The position numbers were made by a program, and so were the translations under genes. Of a stretch of 64,000 nt of DNA, positions 1-12,499 are shown in pieces. The notes under the pieces were generated by a model. It did not search any database. It was not told the DNA's origin and saw only the letters and a program-made list of their open reading frames with translations. The first letter of the stretch is position 1, and each line of letters starts with the position of its first letter. The stretch comes from Druceiella hillmani (taxonomy: Eukaryota > Arthropoda > Insecta > Lepidoptera > Hepialidae): positions 4,157,501 to 4,221,500 of the forward strand of contig JAYKKI010000127.1 in the NCBI GenBank assembly GCA_039881145.1. The letters run 5' to 3'.

Positions 1-3000
1 CGGCTTTAATTTATTTATAAATACTCTACAATTTTCACGTCTCACGTACATTAACATAGACTGCAGAATACCGCTTTAGTATTGTATTTTGTGTAAATTG
101 CTGCAAATTTCAGAATCAGCGTAAGACTACGAGTAATATAATAGTTAATCGTAAGTGTAAGACAATATAGGTATTATAAACTCCCAAGGGTGGTGGACTC
201 TTTCAAAAAACGTTCAGGTTACTAGCGTCGATAAAGAACGTACAATAGAAAAGCCACCCCCTAAGGTCATCGAAATTAATCTCATCCAATTTTTTCTTTG
301 TGAATGCAAATGTAGCCGTATTAATGGTAAAACGCGAGTACTTACGCGACTCCCAAATTATAACAGCCTTATCTTATCAGCAATATCGTTTGTTTTACGC
401 AGATACAACAAAGCCGTTGCGTCGCTTCCAATCCGAATGATAATTTATAAGGTGACGCTCGTTGTTACCCAGTATCAAAGAAAACAGTATTTTTTGAGTT
501 TATGCTTTATGTAATACAATTAAAAAGTAGGTAATGTCAGACTTAATCAGTTACATCTAATGTACTTCCCATGGTACACAGGAATAAAATTTCATCATTC
601 TTATGTGGCGACATTCAGATTTATTTCATTAGTTTAATGCATACTTATATTTTATTCTTGGATCATAAAGAGTTTATTCTACATAAAAAAAAAACATCTT
701 AAATTCTAAAAATGCGTGTAAAAAGGCAAACATTTAACAAAAGTAATATGTAAATAGCTAAAGTACATTGCAAGCTTTAGCAAAATTATGAGAGGGGTTG
801 TGACCAAATCGAGAGTGTTACCAAGATTGCGAGTGAATTTTAATTTCTTTTGTACAGTTTCCGCCTTTCTGAAAATGTTATCTTTTTATCCTTCCCAGAT
901 TTCTTTTTAAAAATCAAGGTAGACTTTTTTATCTTTTAGCATAAATGTATTTTCAAATAAGATTTTACATACTTAATATAAGTTATATTTTAATATATCC
1001 AACAATTATACATATGTCACTGTGCCTCACTTAAGGTGATCTAACAATTGTAATAGTATAAAGAATTAGAGCACTCGTTATTCGAGGTTATTCTGATTAC
1101 AGATATCTAAAAAATAATAATATTTTATTAACTTACATTAGCAAAAAACAAGTTTGAAAAATAGGAATGACCAAATACTTCAACCTATCAGTATCCTATA
1201 AAATTATGTTTCTCGATTGCCATCGACATAGTTAGTACAAGGCCGATACTTAAAGTTGCTGGTTTAGACCTTAACGTCATTCCGTAGCACTGATTCCGTG
1301 GCGTCGTTCGATGTTTAACATTTAAACATATTTTTTTCGTCATGGCACCTGGGAAGAGGCACTTAACCTTGTGCATAAAAGTATTTCAAACACCATCTAT
1401 ATCTATAACCATGCGTAGCCAGGCCGAGTCGCTAGTTTTAAATGATACCCTTTTTAAATCATCATTTCTGAGAATATTATATATGTCTAGGCATAAGGTA
1501 TATTCTAAAGAAAATTCTATGAAAACCTACCAACAGGCTAAACCTCTTTATAAGGAAACTTCTTTCTAAACTCTTATAAAATTCTATTTATATTCCTTAT
1601 TCATATGAAACATTCAAGCAACGTATATGTATACACATTTTTTGAGCAATTTATTTAAAATAGTTTTTCAAGGGTAAAGAAAATACCGTAGATTGGATTA
1701 AGAGCAATAAAAAAAATTATGTAAAGTACCCTCTTTAGCCTGGAGTAAAAGAGTCGAGCATTGGTAGATATGTATTTTCACATGTTACGATATCTATCTA
1801 CGTGTGTGTAAATATTTTCTGCTTTCTCTATTTTTTACGATTCAGTATCTAAAAGATAGAAACTTAACCCTTGTGGTGAGACTTTGGTGTGTGTGTCTGT
1901 CCATACGTCACGGTTGGTTATCTTAAAAACTATTTTTATAAATTTAAAGTCTAACACAATTGTAGTTGTTGTTGCTTGTTCGCATCTATTTACAAAATAT
2001 AAAAGGTTTTGGAAATAGTTTTATTCACAATGGGCCCGAAGTAGGGTTTTGGAATTTAAAAGTGGGGTAACAAAATCGAAGGGTTTCGGTAAAATTGTAT
2101 TCTGTCCATCAATAATAATATCAGCTATCAACGAAATACAATTCAATATGTTTTCTCTTCTTTATCTCGCTTATTGTAATATACTTTACCATATTGTGAA
2201 GTAATGTTAAAAGTTAAACGTTAAATAAAGAAATAGATCGTACGGTGTAGATCGCGTTTCGTTTTGATAAGAATGCTGTACGTGTGCTGAGTACCTATTG
2301 GGCAGCCGTAAATTCTCTAAGACCGGATTCAGGACGCAAATTCATCACAATCTGAACTGTCCCCAAGAAAACAAATGTTTTGGACTATCTCACATGATCT
2401 ACCGGTTGAGCACCTCTACATTGATCATCGTAATCTTTTTTATACGCTTTATGTTTTCCCAGCTCTTAATTGCGAGACTATAAAGGTATATGTAAAAAAC
2501 AAAGATGATGTCCTACCGTGAGAAACTATGCTCTAACTTCCTTCGTTCCCGGGCTGAAAGGTTACATTTTGAAAGGCGACGCATTGTTAACGGGTCTGAT
2601 TCCTCCCCTCGTTGTGGTAACGGTTTGATTCGTAAATCCGTTTTCAACAATACCTGCGAACAATTTCAACCGAGCACCCTTCACGACTGCAATGGAGCAA
2701 AATAATATCTCCCTGTACTGACTTCCTTTAATAATTATTATTATTCATGCCGTAACCGGATTCAGGAAAAAAATATAAAGCTTTCGGAAGCATTGTCATT
2801 TACAGACAATGCATAATTTATTACGAGATATTGAAACCGAAAGTGTTACAGAATTTCCCATCTATCTATAGCATTATAGGCACTTAATTTCGATTTTAAA
2901 TGTTGCATTTATTTACAACTGCATATTTACATATGATATATCCATACCGTCGGTCTAATTTGTTAACCTGCTAAGTTCGTTTTTTGGCAAAATTTATTTT

Positions 3001-3240
3001 TTATTCCACTCGGAAGGTTCAAACTATTATCTACCACGTGGTAAAGGCATGATTAGCCTAAAAAATGTGACAAATGCTATACTCGAAAAACTGCTTTCTT
3101 ACCAACACAGGAAAACCTGCTAAATCTTATTGGGGCCTTAGTTTTGCACTGACAGAGTCGCCAACCCACGCTCCCGTTATGACTAGCCGAATCTAGTCGT
3201 ATTTTAGTAAAAGATTTGGTTTTTATTAAATATTTTGTTA
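1..3240. other. Intergenic, no gene seen
   Basis: AT-rich sequence with stop codons in all frames. The longest reading frames are about 60-75 codons and show no recognisable motif or biased codon use. I see no tRNA-like cloverleaf and no promoter-like GC island. A tract at 1880-1910 (tgtgtgtctgtcc) resembles degenerate repeat sequence but cannot be assigned. Confidence 0.5.
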
Positions 3241-3244
3241 CAGA

Positions 3245-4145
3245 AGAAGAATACAACGAACATGTTGAGAAAATTAAAGAAGTACCTAAGAAAAGAAAAA
3301 GATATAGATAAAAGGGGAGAAAATTAGATTTTTACAGTGGACTAACAGACAGTATTAATGGCACCTAACTCGAAAGTCAGTACACTATATTATAAAACAA
3401 AGTTGCAAGTTAACAACTTTTATTTTTTTTAATATAGAAAATAAAGGTGGCTTCTGTTTTATAAGGAACGAGGTAGAAAGGTGGACTTAATGCTGAAGAA
3501 TTTGCTTCCATTTGGGTTAACTTTTTAGAAAACAAAAGTAAAACCTGAAGTTAATGCTGAAGATAAAAATAAAACAATAATTATTTACAAACGTACCAAA
3601 ATATAAATTGCATTTTATCAAACGATATTTTCAATTTTGTTAAGAGGCACAAGAAGATTGCTATCCAACAAAAAGTTTAGAGGTGGGTTCCCTAAATGGA
3701 AGCCGATTCAATGTATTCCGCTATAGAACGTCATCTAAAGAATAAAGCCATTAATGTACCAGATAAATACGTATATATTACTAAGCATGCTCGAAAATAC
3801 CCAGCCCCTTAAACAGTGACATATTTGGATCACACCTACTTAAAAAAATTCGACAAAATTCAGTTATACAAAAGTATACGTCTAGGGACAAATAAAGGGA
3901 TCTTAAGGTGATTGATATTGGTGCATTACGTAACGAAAGCGATGGATCAATTCTTTATAAAACTGACTATATGAGGACTGACTGATAGGATGAATGGCAA
4001 CCTTTACCACAAAGGAGATTGAGACTCTTGCTAAATTACTGATCGGCGGAACATTACTGCCCGAAAATTTGAGGACTCACAGCAAATAAAAAAAGACCCT
4101 GCCGTCTGACTATCACAAGTATTACGACGATTTACCTCACGAGTA
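3245..4145 (+). pseudogene. Decayed repeat-derived DDE-like protein
   Basis: Fragments of a protein read in order on the + strand with shifts between them. The first is TEEEYNEHVEKIKEVPKK (about 3250-3305). The second, around 3690, reads KMEADSMYSAIERHLKNK and then VPDKYVYITKHARKYPAP, an in-frame stop, TVTYLDHTYLKKFDKIQLY and, after a shift, VIDIGALRNESDGSILYKTD. From memory of insect genomes, the segment MEADSMxSAIERxL is typical of the C-terminal part of a repetitive family of uncharacterised DDE-like proteins that also carries an upstream EEYN stretch. At least one stop and two frameshifts make it a relic. The family assignment is recollection, not a search. Confidence 0.42.
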
Positions 4146-5265
4146 GGCAACAATAGATTCGATTAGTCTAAGATTGTTAAGTAAATTAGGGTTTTTAGAA
4201 CATTATTATTGTTTCATTTTATTTTTATAATTTTGCTGTAAAATATTAGTTGTGATACATTTAGTGGCAAAACAGTTAATGGCTGTCATCAAAAATTATA
4301 AAATGTTAAATTACTTACGAATACAAACTCCTAGGAGCGTAATAATGTTGTTAACTATTACAGATTTTTTATAAGAGAGTCTATTTTAGACATAACATTG
4401 TTTTGTGTTAAAGAAGACTGATTGTTTAATTTTTTATAAGTAATAAATATAAATGTTATTACTGGTTTAATTCGTTTGATTATAATAATTAATTAACTAT
4501 TTGGAATCCATAATCAATTTAAGTTAAATCCTCAACGGACATGAACTTCACCACGAAAAGCTGCCAAATAATCGTTTTCCCGAATTTTGTGCGATGTGGA
4601 AAGTTAAGCTACTAATTATTGTACTTTTAAAATAAGAAAAGTTATAAGAACCAATGATATCAGAATTTTAAAAGCTAAATGAATAAAGATATTATTCAGT
4701 TTTTGCTTCGTCCTGTAAACTGCAAAAATAGACTTACAGGTTAAGGAATTATGGGGGGATATAATTAAACATGTCCATGTCCAAATATTGAAGCTGCTTT
4801 TTTTCGGTAGAGGATGTAATTCTAGAAAGATGCTGAATCGATTTTGATTATTAAGCTTCATAGACGTTTTTCTTAATTTTTGAAAATGTGATAAGCTGAC
4901 ACATGGTAAATATGAAAAAAAACCGCTAATTTTGCTCGGAGACACGAGCAATGCCGGATCAGGATGCCGGAACGCCAATTTTAAATACTTATATGTAATG
5001 CGTGTCAACAACATATCGTCATAGCACATCTGCCTCCCATATGGGCGCATTCTACTTTGAGATAGTGTTTATAAGGCAAATGGGTATAAGGCGTAGTCAA
5101 GATAGCCAAGTGTTTAGAGTTTGCCTAACGATAGTTAAGTTGGGCGTTACATTTTTTATTGAACATTTATAAATTTGAAACTTTTTTTTCAATTCGTATT
5201 CTGTTTATAAATGTAAGCATTTACATCAAAATGTTTTCCTGTCTACGAAATAATGAAAATAACTG
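4146..5265. other. Intergenic, no gene seen
   Basis: AT-rich stretch. It contains a 144-codon open frame on the - strand (4616-5050) without recognisable motif. That frame is rich in K, L, I, F and S, as expected from random AT-rich DNA, so I do not call it a gene. Confidence 0.4.
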
Positions 5266-5269
5266 ACCC

Positions 5270-5460
5270 TTGCAGGGTCATTTGGTGGTCCGTTCGTTCG
5301 TTTGTCGGTCGAACGTTTTTGCTTTACTTTTACCATAGTCTTACTCACTGATCATCAAAACCTATAAGGTACTTCCGGTCGACCTACAATCTTGAAAATC
5401 AGCATAATGAGAGGTCATATATCACAAGTAGATAGAAAAATAAAAAAATCAATTATAATT
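5270..5460 (-). repeat. Dispersed repeat, inverted partner of 6720-7110
   Basis: Read on the - strand this stretch contains tttcaagattgtaggtcga-type sequence (5360-5415) and a gaccgacaaacgaacgaacg tract (5285-5315). Both occur in the opposite orientation at 6737-6790 and 7036-7062. The two copies are diverged and internally rearranged. The gac-agac-ggac tract followed by 'gggacagaacccta' resembles a repeat I associate with Lepidoptera introns. Confidence 0.6.
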
Positions 5461-5490
5461 CTATGCGGAATTATATATTTTTTTTAAATA

Positions 5491-5650
5491 TGGACCTGTG
5501 AAGGGCAGTAATATTGCGTTTATATATTTGCGTTCTAAAACATAGAAATTGTATAAATAGTTTAATAATATGGACCTGTGAAGGGCAGTAATATTGCGTT
5601 CATATATTTGCGTTCTAAAACATTGAAATTGTATAAATAGTTTAATAGAA
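5491..5650. repeat. 80-bp tandem duplication
   Basis: Two adjacent 80-bp units begin with tggacctgtgaagggcag at 5491 and at 5571. They differ at only a few positions (for example tttata/ttcata and catag/cattg). The high identity indicates a recent tandem duplication. Confidence 0.9.
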
Positions 5651-5745
5651 ATACTACGTACCTTTAAATATTTATAAATGCCTAAACGTGTAAGGAACGT
5701 TCACAATACAAGTTCAACACGTGCTTAACAAGTTTTTATTTTTTC
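5625..5745 (+). repeat. Dispersed repeat, copy 1 (partner 8150-8260)
   Basis: The order of words gtaaatagtttaata, ctacc/tacctt, aaatgttta, agtgcctaaa, aagttc and acgtgctt is shared with 8150-8260 in the same orientation. Divergence is clear but the collinearity runs over about 110 bp. Confidence 0.6.
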
Positions 5746-6719
5746 AACATTCGTTAAGATTAAACTTTTAGTTTGTTTTAGTAACACTGTATTGTTCGAA
5801 CGTCAATTATAATTTAAAAAAGTCAGGTGACTATAAGTTACTGCATTTTTAGGATTCATTTTGATCGTAAGGCAAAATGGCGGAGTTTGATAATTCCGCT
5901 TTTAAACCAAACGCCAAGGATCGAAGGTCCAGGACATGAATTTAAAGCCTTCATACAGATATAAAATATCGTATTTGTCTATATCGACGACGCTCTCTTC
6001 GTGCAATGACTCCACAACTATGGGCGATACGTTGGTGCGTGATGCTCAACATTCTACCTTGTTAATTAATTCATTGTGATCAACGCAGGAAATTTCTCTG
6101 GCAACTTACACATATTATGGTGGAAATGAAGGTCACCACATACTTTCCATGGAATGCAGCCACTTGACGTTATTTTTTATGGTCTTCTTATTCTAGCGTT
6201 CCATCTGGAGTGTGATGTTTCCATTTGTTCGGAAAAATTACTTACGATTCAGTAGTTACTTATGATTTAATGGAGTTTAAATAAACGGGGAGTCACAACA
6301 AACAAAACTGTGAAGATATTCACAGTAACAGATATTTATCCACTAAGTCTACCTGTTTTCACCAACTGGACTTGCAGTTGAAGAATTTTCATCTATTGGA
6401 AACGAAACGCTCGCTCATTACAATGAAATTATATTAATTATTGTTTATTAATATTACGGATTTTAAAAAATCCTGGCACTTCTCGGAGTATTATTATAAG
6501 AGTGGAATTCTTTCCCAGAAGTCGTATAAAACCTGGCAAACACGAGTAAAACTCACATTACGAGGTTTGCATGCACATTTAGGGATTTAAGAACAATTGA
6601 TGGTAATTTTATAGGACGTAATATGTTGCCTACTACATCTTTCACAGGCGCATATTTCAAAAAACGTGTAATTCCACATAGAATTAAAAATCATACATTT
6701 TTGGATTCTTCCCTTTATT

Positions 6720-7110
6720 AGTGCTATAAGAACTCCCACTATGACGACTTTCAAGATTGTAGGTCGACCGGAATGACCTATAGGTAGTTACGATCGATCC
6801 TTTCCATTGATGCCAGTTAAATAACAAAAAATATGCTTTAAAGGGCCATATATTTTTGTTGCGTGAACCGAAAAACTTGGTTTGTAATAGTAATTTGTAT
6901 TAGTCTACGAGTAAAGAAATGTATATATTTCTTACTCGTAGGTATTAGTAATTGTTGATAATGTAGGGCCATAGGCCACAGTATAACATAATTTCAGCTT
7001 AATATCTTAAGCCGTTTCTGAGGAAAGGTGCTTTGACCGACAGACGGACGGACAACAAAATGATCCTATAAGTGTCCCGATTTTTTCATTTTGAGGGACA
7101 GAACCCTAAA
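6720..7110 (+). repeat. Dispersed repeat, inverted partner of 5270-5460
   Basis: Contains tttcaagattgtaggtcgac (6750-6769), a gaccgacagacggacggac tract (7040-7058) and gagggacagaaccctaaaag (7093-7112). The first two match 5270-5460 in reverse orientation. Confidence 0.6.
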
Positions 7111-7610
7111 AGCAATATTTTTACGGAGTAGATACTTAAATTGATTTGGTAAACAAATAAGTTGTTAAAGAAATTATAACTTAATTATCCCGGCGGCGTA
7201 TAAAACTACCGTCACGTACGACCAAACCGGACTAGTGTGGATAAGTATCGGGTTATGGGTCGTCCCAGTCCTTGAATACGGCTGGGCCGAAATAGCGTAA
7301 AATGCGACCTTATATAGGTACTTGAGCTATTGTCACGCGACCCAATTCGTGCCAAGAACCCATCGATGTAAAGAACCGATTGTTATTGAACATTTTGAAT
7401 GAACATATAATACTACGTCCTCCTGAGAAACTTAGCATGCTTTTTAACAAAGAATTCATCGGCATTGGTAAATATGAAAATAATGACGAAGCTCATATAG
7501 ACACATACATCAGTAAAAAGTCAGATGTTGTCTTTTTAATAAAAGCTAATTAAGTCGTAAATCTTTTAATAACATAATTTTTTGGATTTCCTTACAACAA
7601 AAGGAAATAA

Positions 7611-7654
7611 GGCGGACCCTCATGATTCACTCACGGGAATCATGAGGGTCCGCC
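7611..7654. repeat. Perfect 18-bp inverted repeat, 8-nt loop
   Basis: Arms 7611-7628 and 7637-7654 are exact reverse complements (ggcggaccctcatgattc) around the loop actcacgg. It is much more GC-rich than its surroundings. No U tract follows, and in an insect genome it is more likely a hairpin end or remnant of a transposon than a terminator. Confidence 0.85.
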
Positions 7655-7659
7655 TGTCA

Positions 7660-8635
7660 TAGCCGATTTTCTCCAAAATTAAGACATAGAAAATTGAAAT
7701 TTGGCATTGTAATTTATCTTATTAACGCACATATTTTATTTCACTAGTTAAATTTTTGAAAGTATTTATATACAAATTAAAAAGCGATTAAAAAAGGACC
7801 TACTCAACGTATTTGTTTATAATTTAATACCATGTGGGGTATCATTTGAAAGGGTTGTTATGTGAAAATCTAAAATATTTTTGTCATATATTAAATTGCG
7901 TATTTTAAAAGATATTCCAAAAAATATGTGAAATAACAAAACCACCCCCTAATTCCGAAACTACTGAACTAAAAAGCACGAAAAAACAGGGTTAGTAAAA
8001 TACAGAAAAACAGTAGTGATTACTAGAAAATTACAGAAAAACAGTAGCGATTATGCTGGATCTTTTAATTGTTTAAATATGTACCCTGTTTTTATGCCTC
8101 TTAAAGATATATTGGGCAATATATTTCTTTTATGACAATAAAATAATATCTGTAAATAGTTTAATAACAATCCTACCTTAAATGTTTACAAGTGCCTAAA
8201 TAAGCGCGGAACCAGCATAGTATAAGTTCTACTCGTGCTTGACAGCTTTTTTAATTTAATTAATTGAGTTCGTGCTTATTCGTAATTGACAATCAATTAA
8301 ATATTTTTGGACGAAATAAGTCAAGGCGTAATCGTTACCTGCAAGTAGTTTACCTACCTATCCGTTACACCTTTGGGAAAAAAGAAGGGTTAGTGGGGTC
8401 ATAAGGAGCAAAAAGCAGATTTTGTCAATATGATAATCTAGTTTTTACGTCAAAAATAACGATTGTGTCATTTTCAAACATTGCGTTTAATTTATTATAC
8501 TAATGTAGATAAATTATTTGAAACAAGACAAGCCAGGTAACTCACAAAATAATTTATTTAAAACATTTATAGCCTTGTGATATTTTAAGGAATATGCGCT
8601 GTGTAAAGCAATTTAACCATATTAAATATTATTGC
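7660..8635. other. Intergenic, no gene seen
   Basis: AT-rich, no coding signal. It contains the second copy (8150-8260) of the dispersed repeat seen at 5625-5745, and a short direct repeat 'ttacagaaaaacagtag' near 8000-8050. Confidence 0.5.
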
Positions 8636-8745
8636 CGACATATAGGCATATGTGTCGGCAATAATATAGACATATTAAATAATTTGCATACGTACATTTT
8701 TTCAATCTATTTTGTATTTTTTGAAACAATTTTATATCGTAAAGC
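8636..8745 (+). repeat. Dispersed repeat with hairpin, copy 1 (partner 11262-11357)
   Basis: Starts with a hairpin attgccgacatat/atatgtgtcggcaat (8631-8662). It continues as agacatattaaataatttgc, atacgtacattttttcaatc and tattttttgaaacaatttta, through to about 8740. The same order recurs at 11262-11357 with about 90% identity by eye. Confidence 0.75.
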
Positions 8746-8764
8746 GTAAAGCAGTAGGTGCTTT

Positions 8765-9110
8765 ATGTTCCCGAAACGCTACAAGTTGACAACGTTAGAA
8801 ATAATCAGTGTTTTTTGTAGAGAACCGACCGTCCCCAGCGGCTCAGCGCGCCCTTACCCGGACCAATCGCTACTCTCCGACACGCACAAATTGTTACAAC
8901 TTAAACAATGCTACGCTCGACTTTCAGAGAAAGGGGGCTGTTTATTACCGACGCGCGCTTTTTTCGGAATTAACAGTCTCGCGCTAGCTTTGCCGCCGCG
9001 TTGCGCCGTTGGCAGTTGGCAGCACTAGCCATGAGTACCTGCGTACCTAGGTTCATTGGGATTGGGAAGCGTCTTAACGGCGTCTCGTGTTTGCTTGGCC
9101 GACTGTCTGT
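8765..9110. promoter_or_regulatory. GC/CpG-rich island, promoter-like
   Basis: A sharp rise in GC and CpG (agcggctcagcgcgccc, ccgacgcgcgcttttttcgg, gccgccgcgttgcgccgttg) stands out from the AT-rich background. A CCAAT box (ggaccaatcgct) lies near 8862. An 87-codon open frame crosses it but shows no motif. It could be a distal promoter or noncoding first exon, or a GC-rich repeat. No linked coding exon is visible. Confidence 0.35.
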
Positions 9111-10009
9111 GTAATTAGTTTTTCTATCGTTATAGCAATCCTCAAATCACCTTTACATGAATATGAGTTTTGTTCCGTAATTCGGATTGCACGTAGTGAG
9201 ATATAAAGAGATACACAGAAAATAAATATTTTCAGAAAGTATAGACTCTGTACCTTTTTATAAAAGTATGGAAATATCACAGATTCAAAGCTAATCCTCT
9301 TTCCTTCAGTACTTGGAAACATTTCCTGACCCTATATGTAAGTACATCCGCTCCATGACACTTTAACAGTCTCTATACTTATCTTTGTAGACTGCTTTTT
9401 ATCGCAACCGTTGCAGCTAACGTATAACCGCGGAAGTCGGGAGTCATACTATATTCGTGCGTTGTGCCTTGTAAGTCATCCAGTACCTACATAATTTTAT
9501 CAGCGTGGCTAATCGGATGTAACGTGCTAGTGGTGTATAAATTATGAAAATAATATCTGTGTCCAAATAGCTTGGCTCATTGATGGTCTCTAAAACGACT
9601 TTTTAATTATTTAAAATTCAATAGTACGTAGTTTTAATTACAAGAGCTATGCACGTTAAACCGATAACAATTTACAAAGTACGCAATATCCCGTAATATA
9701 AGTTTCATTGTTTTATATATTTTTAATAGGTACTCTCCTTATTAATCTAACCATGCAAGTAGGCCCAAATACTATATAATATTATATGCGTTGAATATTG
9801 TTTCCAACCGACTGTTAAGTTTTATCTTATCAACATACGAGCATTCCAAACGCGTACATATAACATAAGAACGCCTGCGTACGTCGACATGTATTTTTAA
9901 TTATACATCTGAGAACTGTAAATCAATAATATAATAATGAAGCGAAACAAACAACCGTGGACAGATATGCTACTCGTTCATAAATAAAGGTAATAAGTAG
10001 CTCAGGGGT

Positions 10010-10360
10010 ACACAAGATGGCGGGAAAAGTCCCAGACGTAATGTACTGTGTAGTGCCAGCCGCCCGGGAAGGGCCACTTCAGGCGTTGAAATTCGAACGA
10101 TATGCCACGCTCGCGTCCGCGCCCGTGTGCGTGCACGGGACGCAGTGTGCGTGAGACGCGTACTGCGTAGTAGCGGCAGCGCGCGGCGAGACGCTTGTGT
10201 TGTGCGTCTCCCGCCAATTGCGTAACCGCCTCGCTCGGTGCGGGCGCGTCCTATAACGATTGACGTGCAGCAACCCCCGCTTGGCTTGGCCCGCGCGTTG
10301 CGTTGGTAGGCGCGTCCCCGGCGCCCGTCGCCTTCTAGACCTTTGTTAGCAGAGATTACC
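10010..10360. promoter_or_regulatory. CpG island with E2F-type motif
   Basis: The densest CpG tract in the window (ctcgcgtccgcgcccgtg, gcggcagcgcgcggcgag, ggcgcgtccccggcgcccg). It begins with atggcgggaaaag (10017-10029), which includes an E2F-type GGCGGGAAA and a YY1-like AAGATGGCG, and contains a CRE-like tgacgtgc near 10261. A 45-codon ATG frame (10017-10154) lies inside it but looks like a GC-driven shadow. It may be an upstream promoter of the HMG gene 2.8 kb downstream. Confidence 0.4.
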
Positions 10361-10698
10361 GACCGTTGTCATGGGACACGACTCATCCGTGCCCTTATTT
10401 ATTACCTACGCAGCTCCATTAAACGAGCTAAAACCACCGTATGCCTACTATATAGCCTTGACTTGTTATAAATTTATTTATTTATATACTACTTAGCACT
10501 TATAGCATCATTATTTAACTCGTGTATTGCTTTTATTATTTCCAACGATGTAACATAGAAAAACGTGTAATAACGAACGAACTAAAAACTTATTTAAATC
10601 GCGAATACAATTTTGGAATATTGTTTGTGGAAGTAAAAACATTCATACCGCTGCCAAGAGCAATAAAATTTGCTGCCTTTCCCGCCGTCGAATGAGCA

Positions 10699-10710
10699 TT
10701 TGGCGGGAAA
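10699..10710 (+). promoter_or_regulatory. E2F consensus site
   Basis: The 12-mer tttggcgggaaa is a textbook E2F-type element. A second copy in reverse orientation lies at 12500-12511 and a partial one at 10018-10026. All three lie upstream of the HMG-box start codon, where S-phase regulation of a chromatin protein would be plausible. Confidence 0.4.
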
Positions 10711-11261
10711 TGTCTTTGTGTCATTCCGCAGTGAGACATATAATGTATTATAAAGCAATATAAGTCCACCTATGCTAAGCAGACAGCTATTCTTCAAAAG
10801 ATTAATATGCAAAACACGATTTGTTTTGGAGATTGTGTGATCGATTGTAATATTCTTTTAATTGATTTTAGATTACTCGACACCCACTCAATGGTATTAA
10901 CAACTTGCTTACAGTATCATAATTATTACATATTTCTAATTAGCGGTCAAAGGAAATACATATTATTGTTAATTAAAACAAATTTGAAAATGTCCATCAT
11001 TTAAATACTGAATATAATTACAAAATTTACGTCCGTAATGAAAAAAGGAATAATAAATATGTGATATTATTTTAATTTAACTTTATACCGAGCTATATGT
11101 ACATAATTTGTGAGTAGATAATTAAAATTGCCATTTGTTACATGTCTAAATAATATGATACTCAGACTGAGCTTAAAGCTACGATACTAGCTTTTTGTAC
11201 ATTTACACACGCAATTTCTCCGTTTTGTTAATCAATAAACTGCCATTAATATCTAAATACC

Positions 11262-11357
11262 TATATGTCGACAATAATGTAGACATATTAAATGATTTGC
11301 ATACATACATTTTTTCAATCTATTTTGCATTTTTGAAACAATTTTATATCGTTATTG
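11262..11357 (+). repeat. Dispersed repeat, copy 2 (partner 8636-8745)
   Basis: Reads tatgtcgacaataatgtaga, catattaaatgatttgcata, catacattttttcaatctat and so on to aattttatatcgtta, collinear with 8641-8745. The hairpin seen at copy 1 is reduced to a half-site here. Confidence 0.75.
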
Positions 11358-11754
11358 TCGTATCATGATTGCTGGCTAACGACTTGAACAAAACAATCTT
11401 GATATCAAATCCCATCTATACTGTTTCTATATTTGTCTCTTTCACACCATAATTTACCGCGCTTATTTATATCTTATAAAAGAATGTTTATAGTTTTTGA
11501 AATATGGCGGGATTCTGTGTCAATACGATAAAGGAGGGGGGACATATTCTGTAAGCAACTTAGTATTATTTCATTTTTAATTCATTCAATAATTATTTAA
11601 AAAAATCCCAGATATTATTAAACCTGAGTTTTTTGTTAGCCTCAAGTTTACTCTGAATAATCAGGGAGTAAAAGAAAGAAAACATATATTCCATATAAAC
11701 TATATTAGCAAGCCAAAATAGATCTAAACCCACCATTTTACGGGATAGTTTCGA

Positions 11755-12006
11755 ATGGCAGCAATGTCACCGAGCGCGGATACACGTATTGCAAGTGATA
11801 TTTGTTTCTCTCTCGTAGTTGGTACACAACTAATTCCGACCAATCACATGCGAGGTAGATGGCGCTCTAGTTCCGACGCGAAACCCACCCAAGCCACCTT
11901 GTACGGGGAACATTTTAGTACGGGCTCCATACATTTCTTCTGGTTCTTTCGAGTCTACCGTTTGGTTGAGTACTAGTGTTATTAATTTGAAAATAATCAC
12001 TTCTAG
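11755..12006 (+). promoter_or_regulatory. Probable promoter and 5' UTR exon of the HMG gene
   Basis: A moderately GC-rich segment contains a CCAAT box (11840-11846) and ends in a strong splice donor, ttctag|gtaagt, at 12006/12007. A matching acceptor, attgtag, ends just upstream of the HMG start codon (about 12820). That gives a simple model: a noncoding first exon ending at 12006, then an intron of about 0.8 kb, then the first coding exon. The exact transcription start cannot be seen, although ggttctttcgagt near 11941 is initiator-like. Confidence 0.45.
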
Positions 12007-12499
12007 GTAAGTTGATCAAATTTTATATTTATATTCGTGTGTTTTAATACGTATCTTTGTGCTTATTAACGACTCAGATAAGTTTTTATATCTATCTACA
12101 CGTTGGAATTTCGATTCAAACATGGCTATTGCGACCATCGTACTTTCCTTAGTAAGCGTGGGTATGGAATTGCTGTGGCGTGGTACAAAATAATATTTTT
12201 CTCGAATCTTTTCTTTACCAACATCAAAAGCATTCTTCCACGGTCGATAGTTTAAGGTTTTATTTATTATTCCACATTAATATTTATGTAACATATTGCG
12301 TATTTCAACGAGAAATCGTAAAAACAAAATGGCTTGGCATACATGAGCTCGGTGCAGTGAACCCGATATGGCACATTACTGTTTTATCATATTTGTTCAT
12401 AATACGCACTGAATACGGTAATTATTATTGTAATTAAACCAAAATTATGTAATGTAAACCATCGGTTGTGTTAAAATGACGAGATACGAAGGAAAACGG

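Noticed and set aside
4616..5050. 144-codon open frame on the - strand
   Set aside because: No motif, no family resemblance, composition as in AT-rich random sequence, and no splice or promoter context.
7611..7654. Rho-independent terminator
   Set aside because: No T run follows, and the context is a eukaryotic genome.
10002..10273. Arg/His-rich frames in the CpG island
   Set aside because: Open only because GC-rich sequence has few stops; composition is not protein-like, and the + strand 45-codon ATG frame has no support either.
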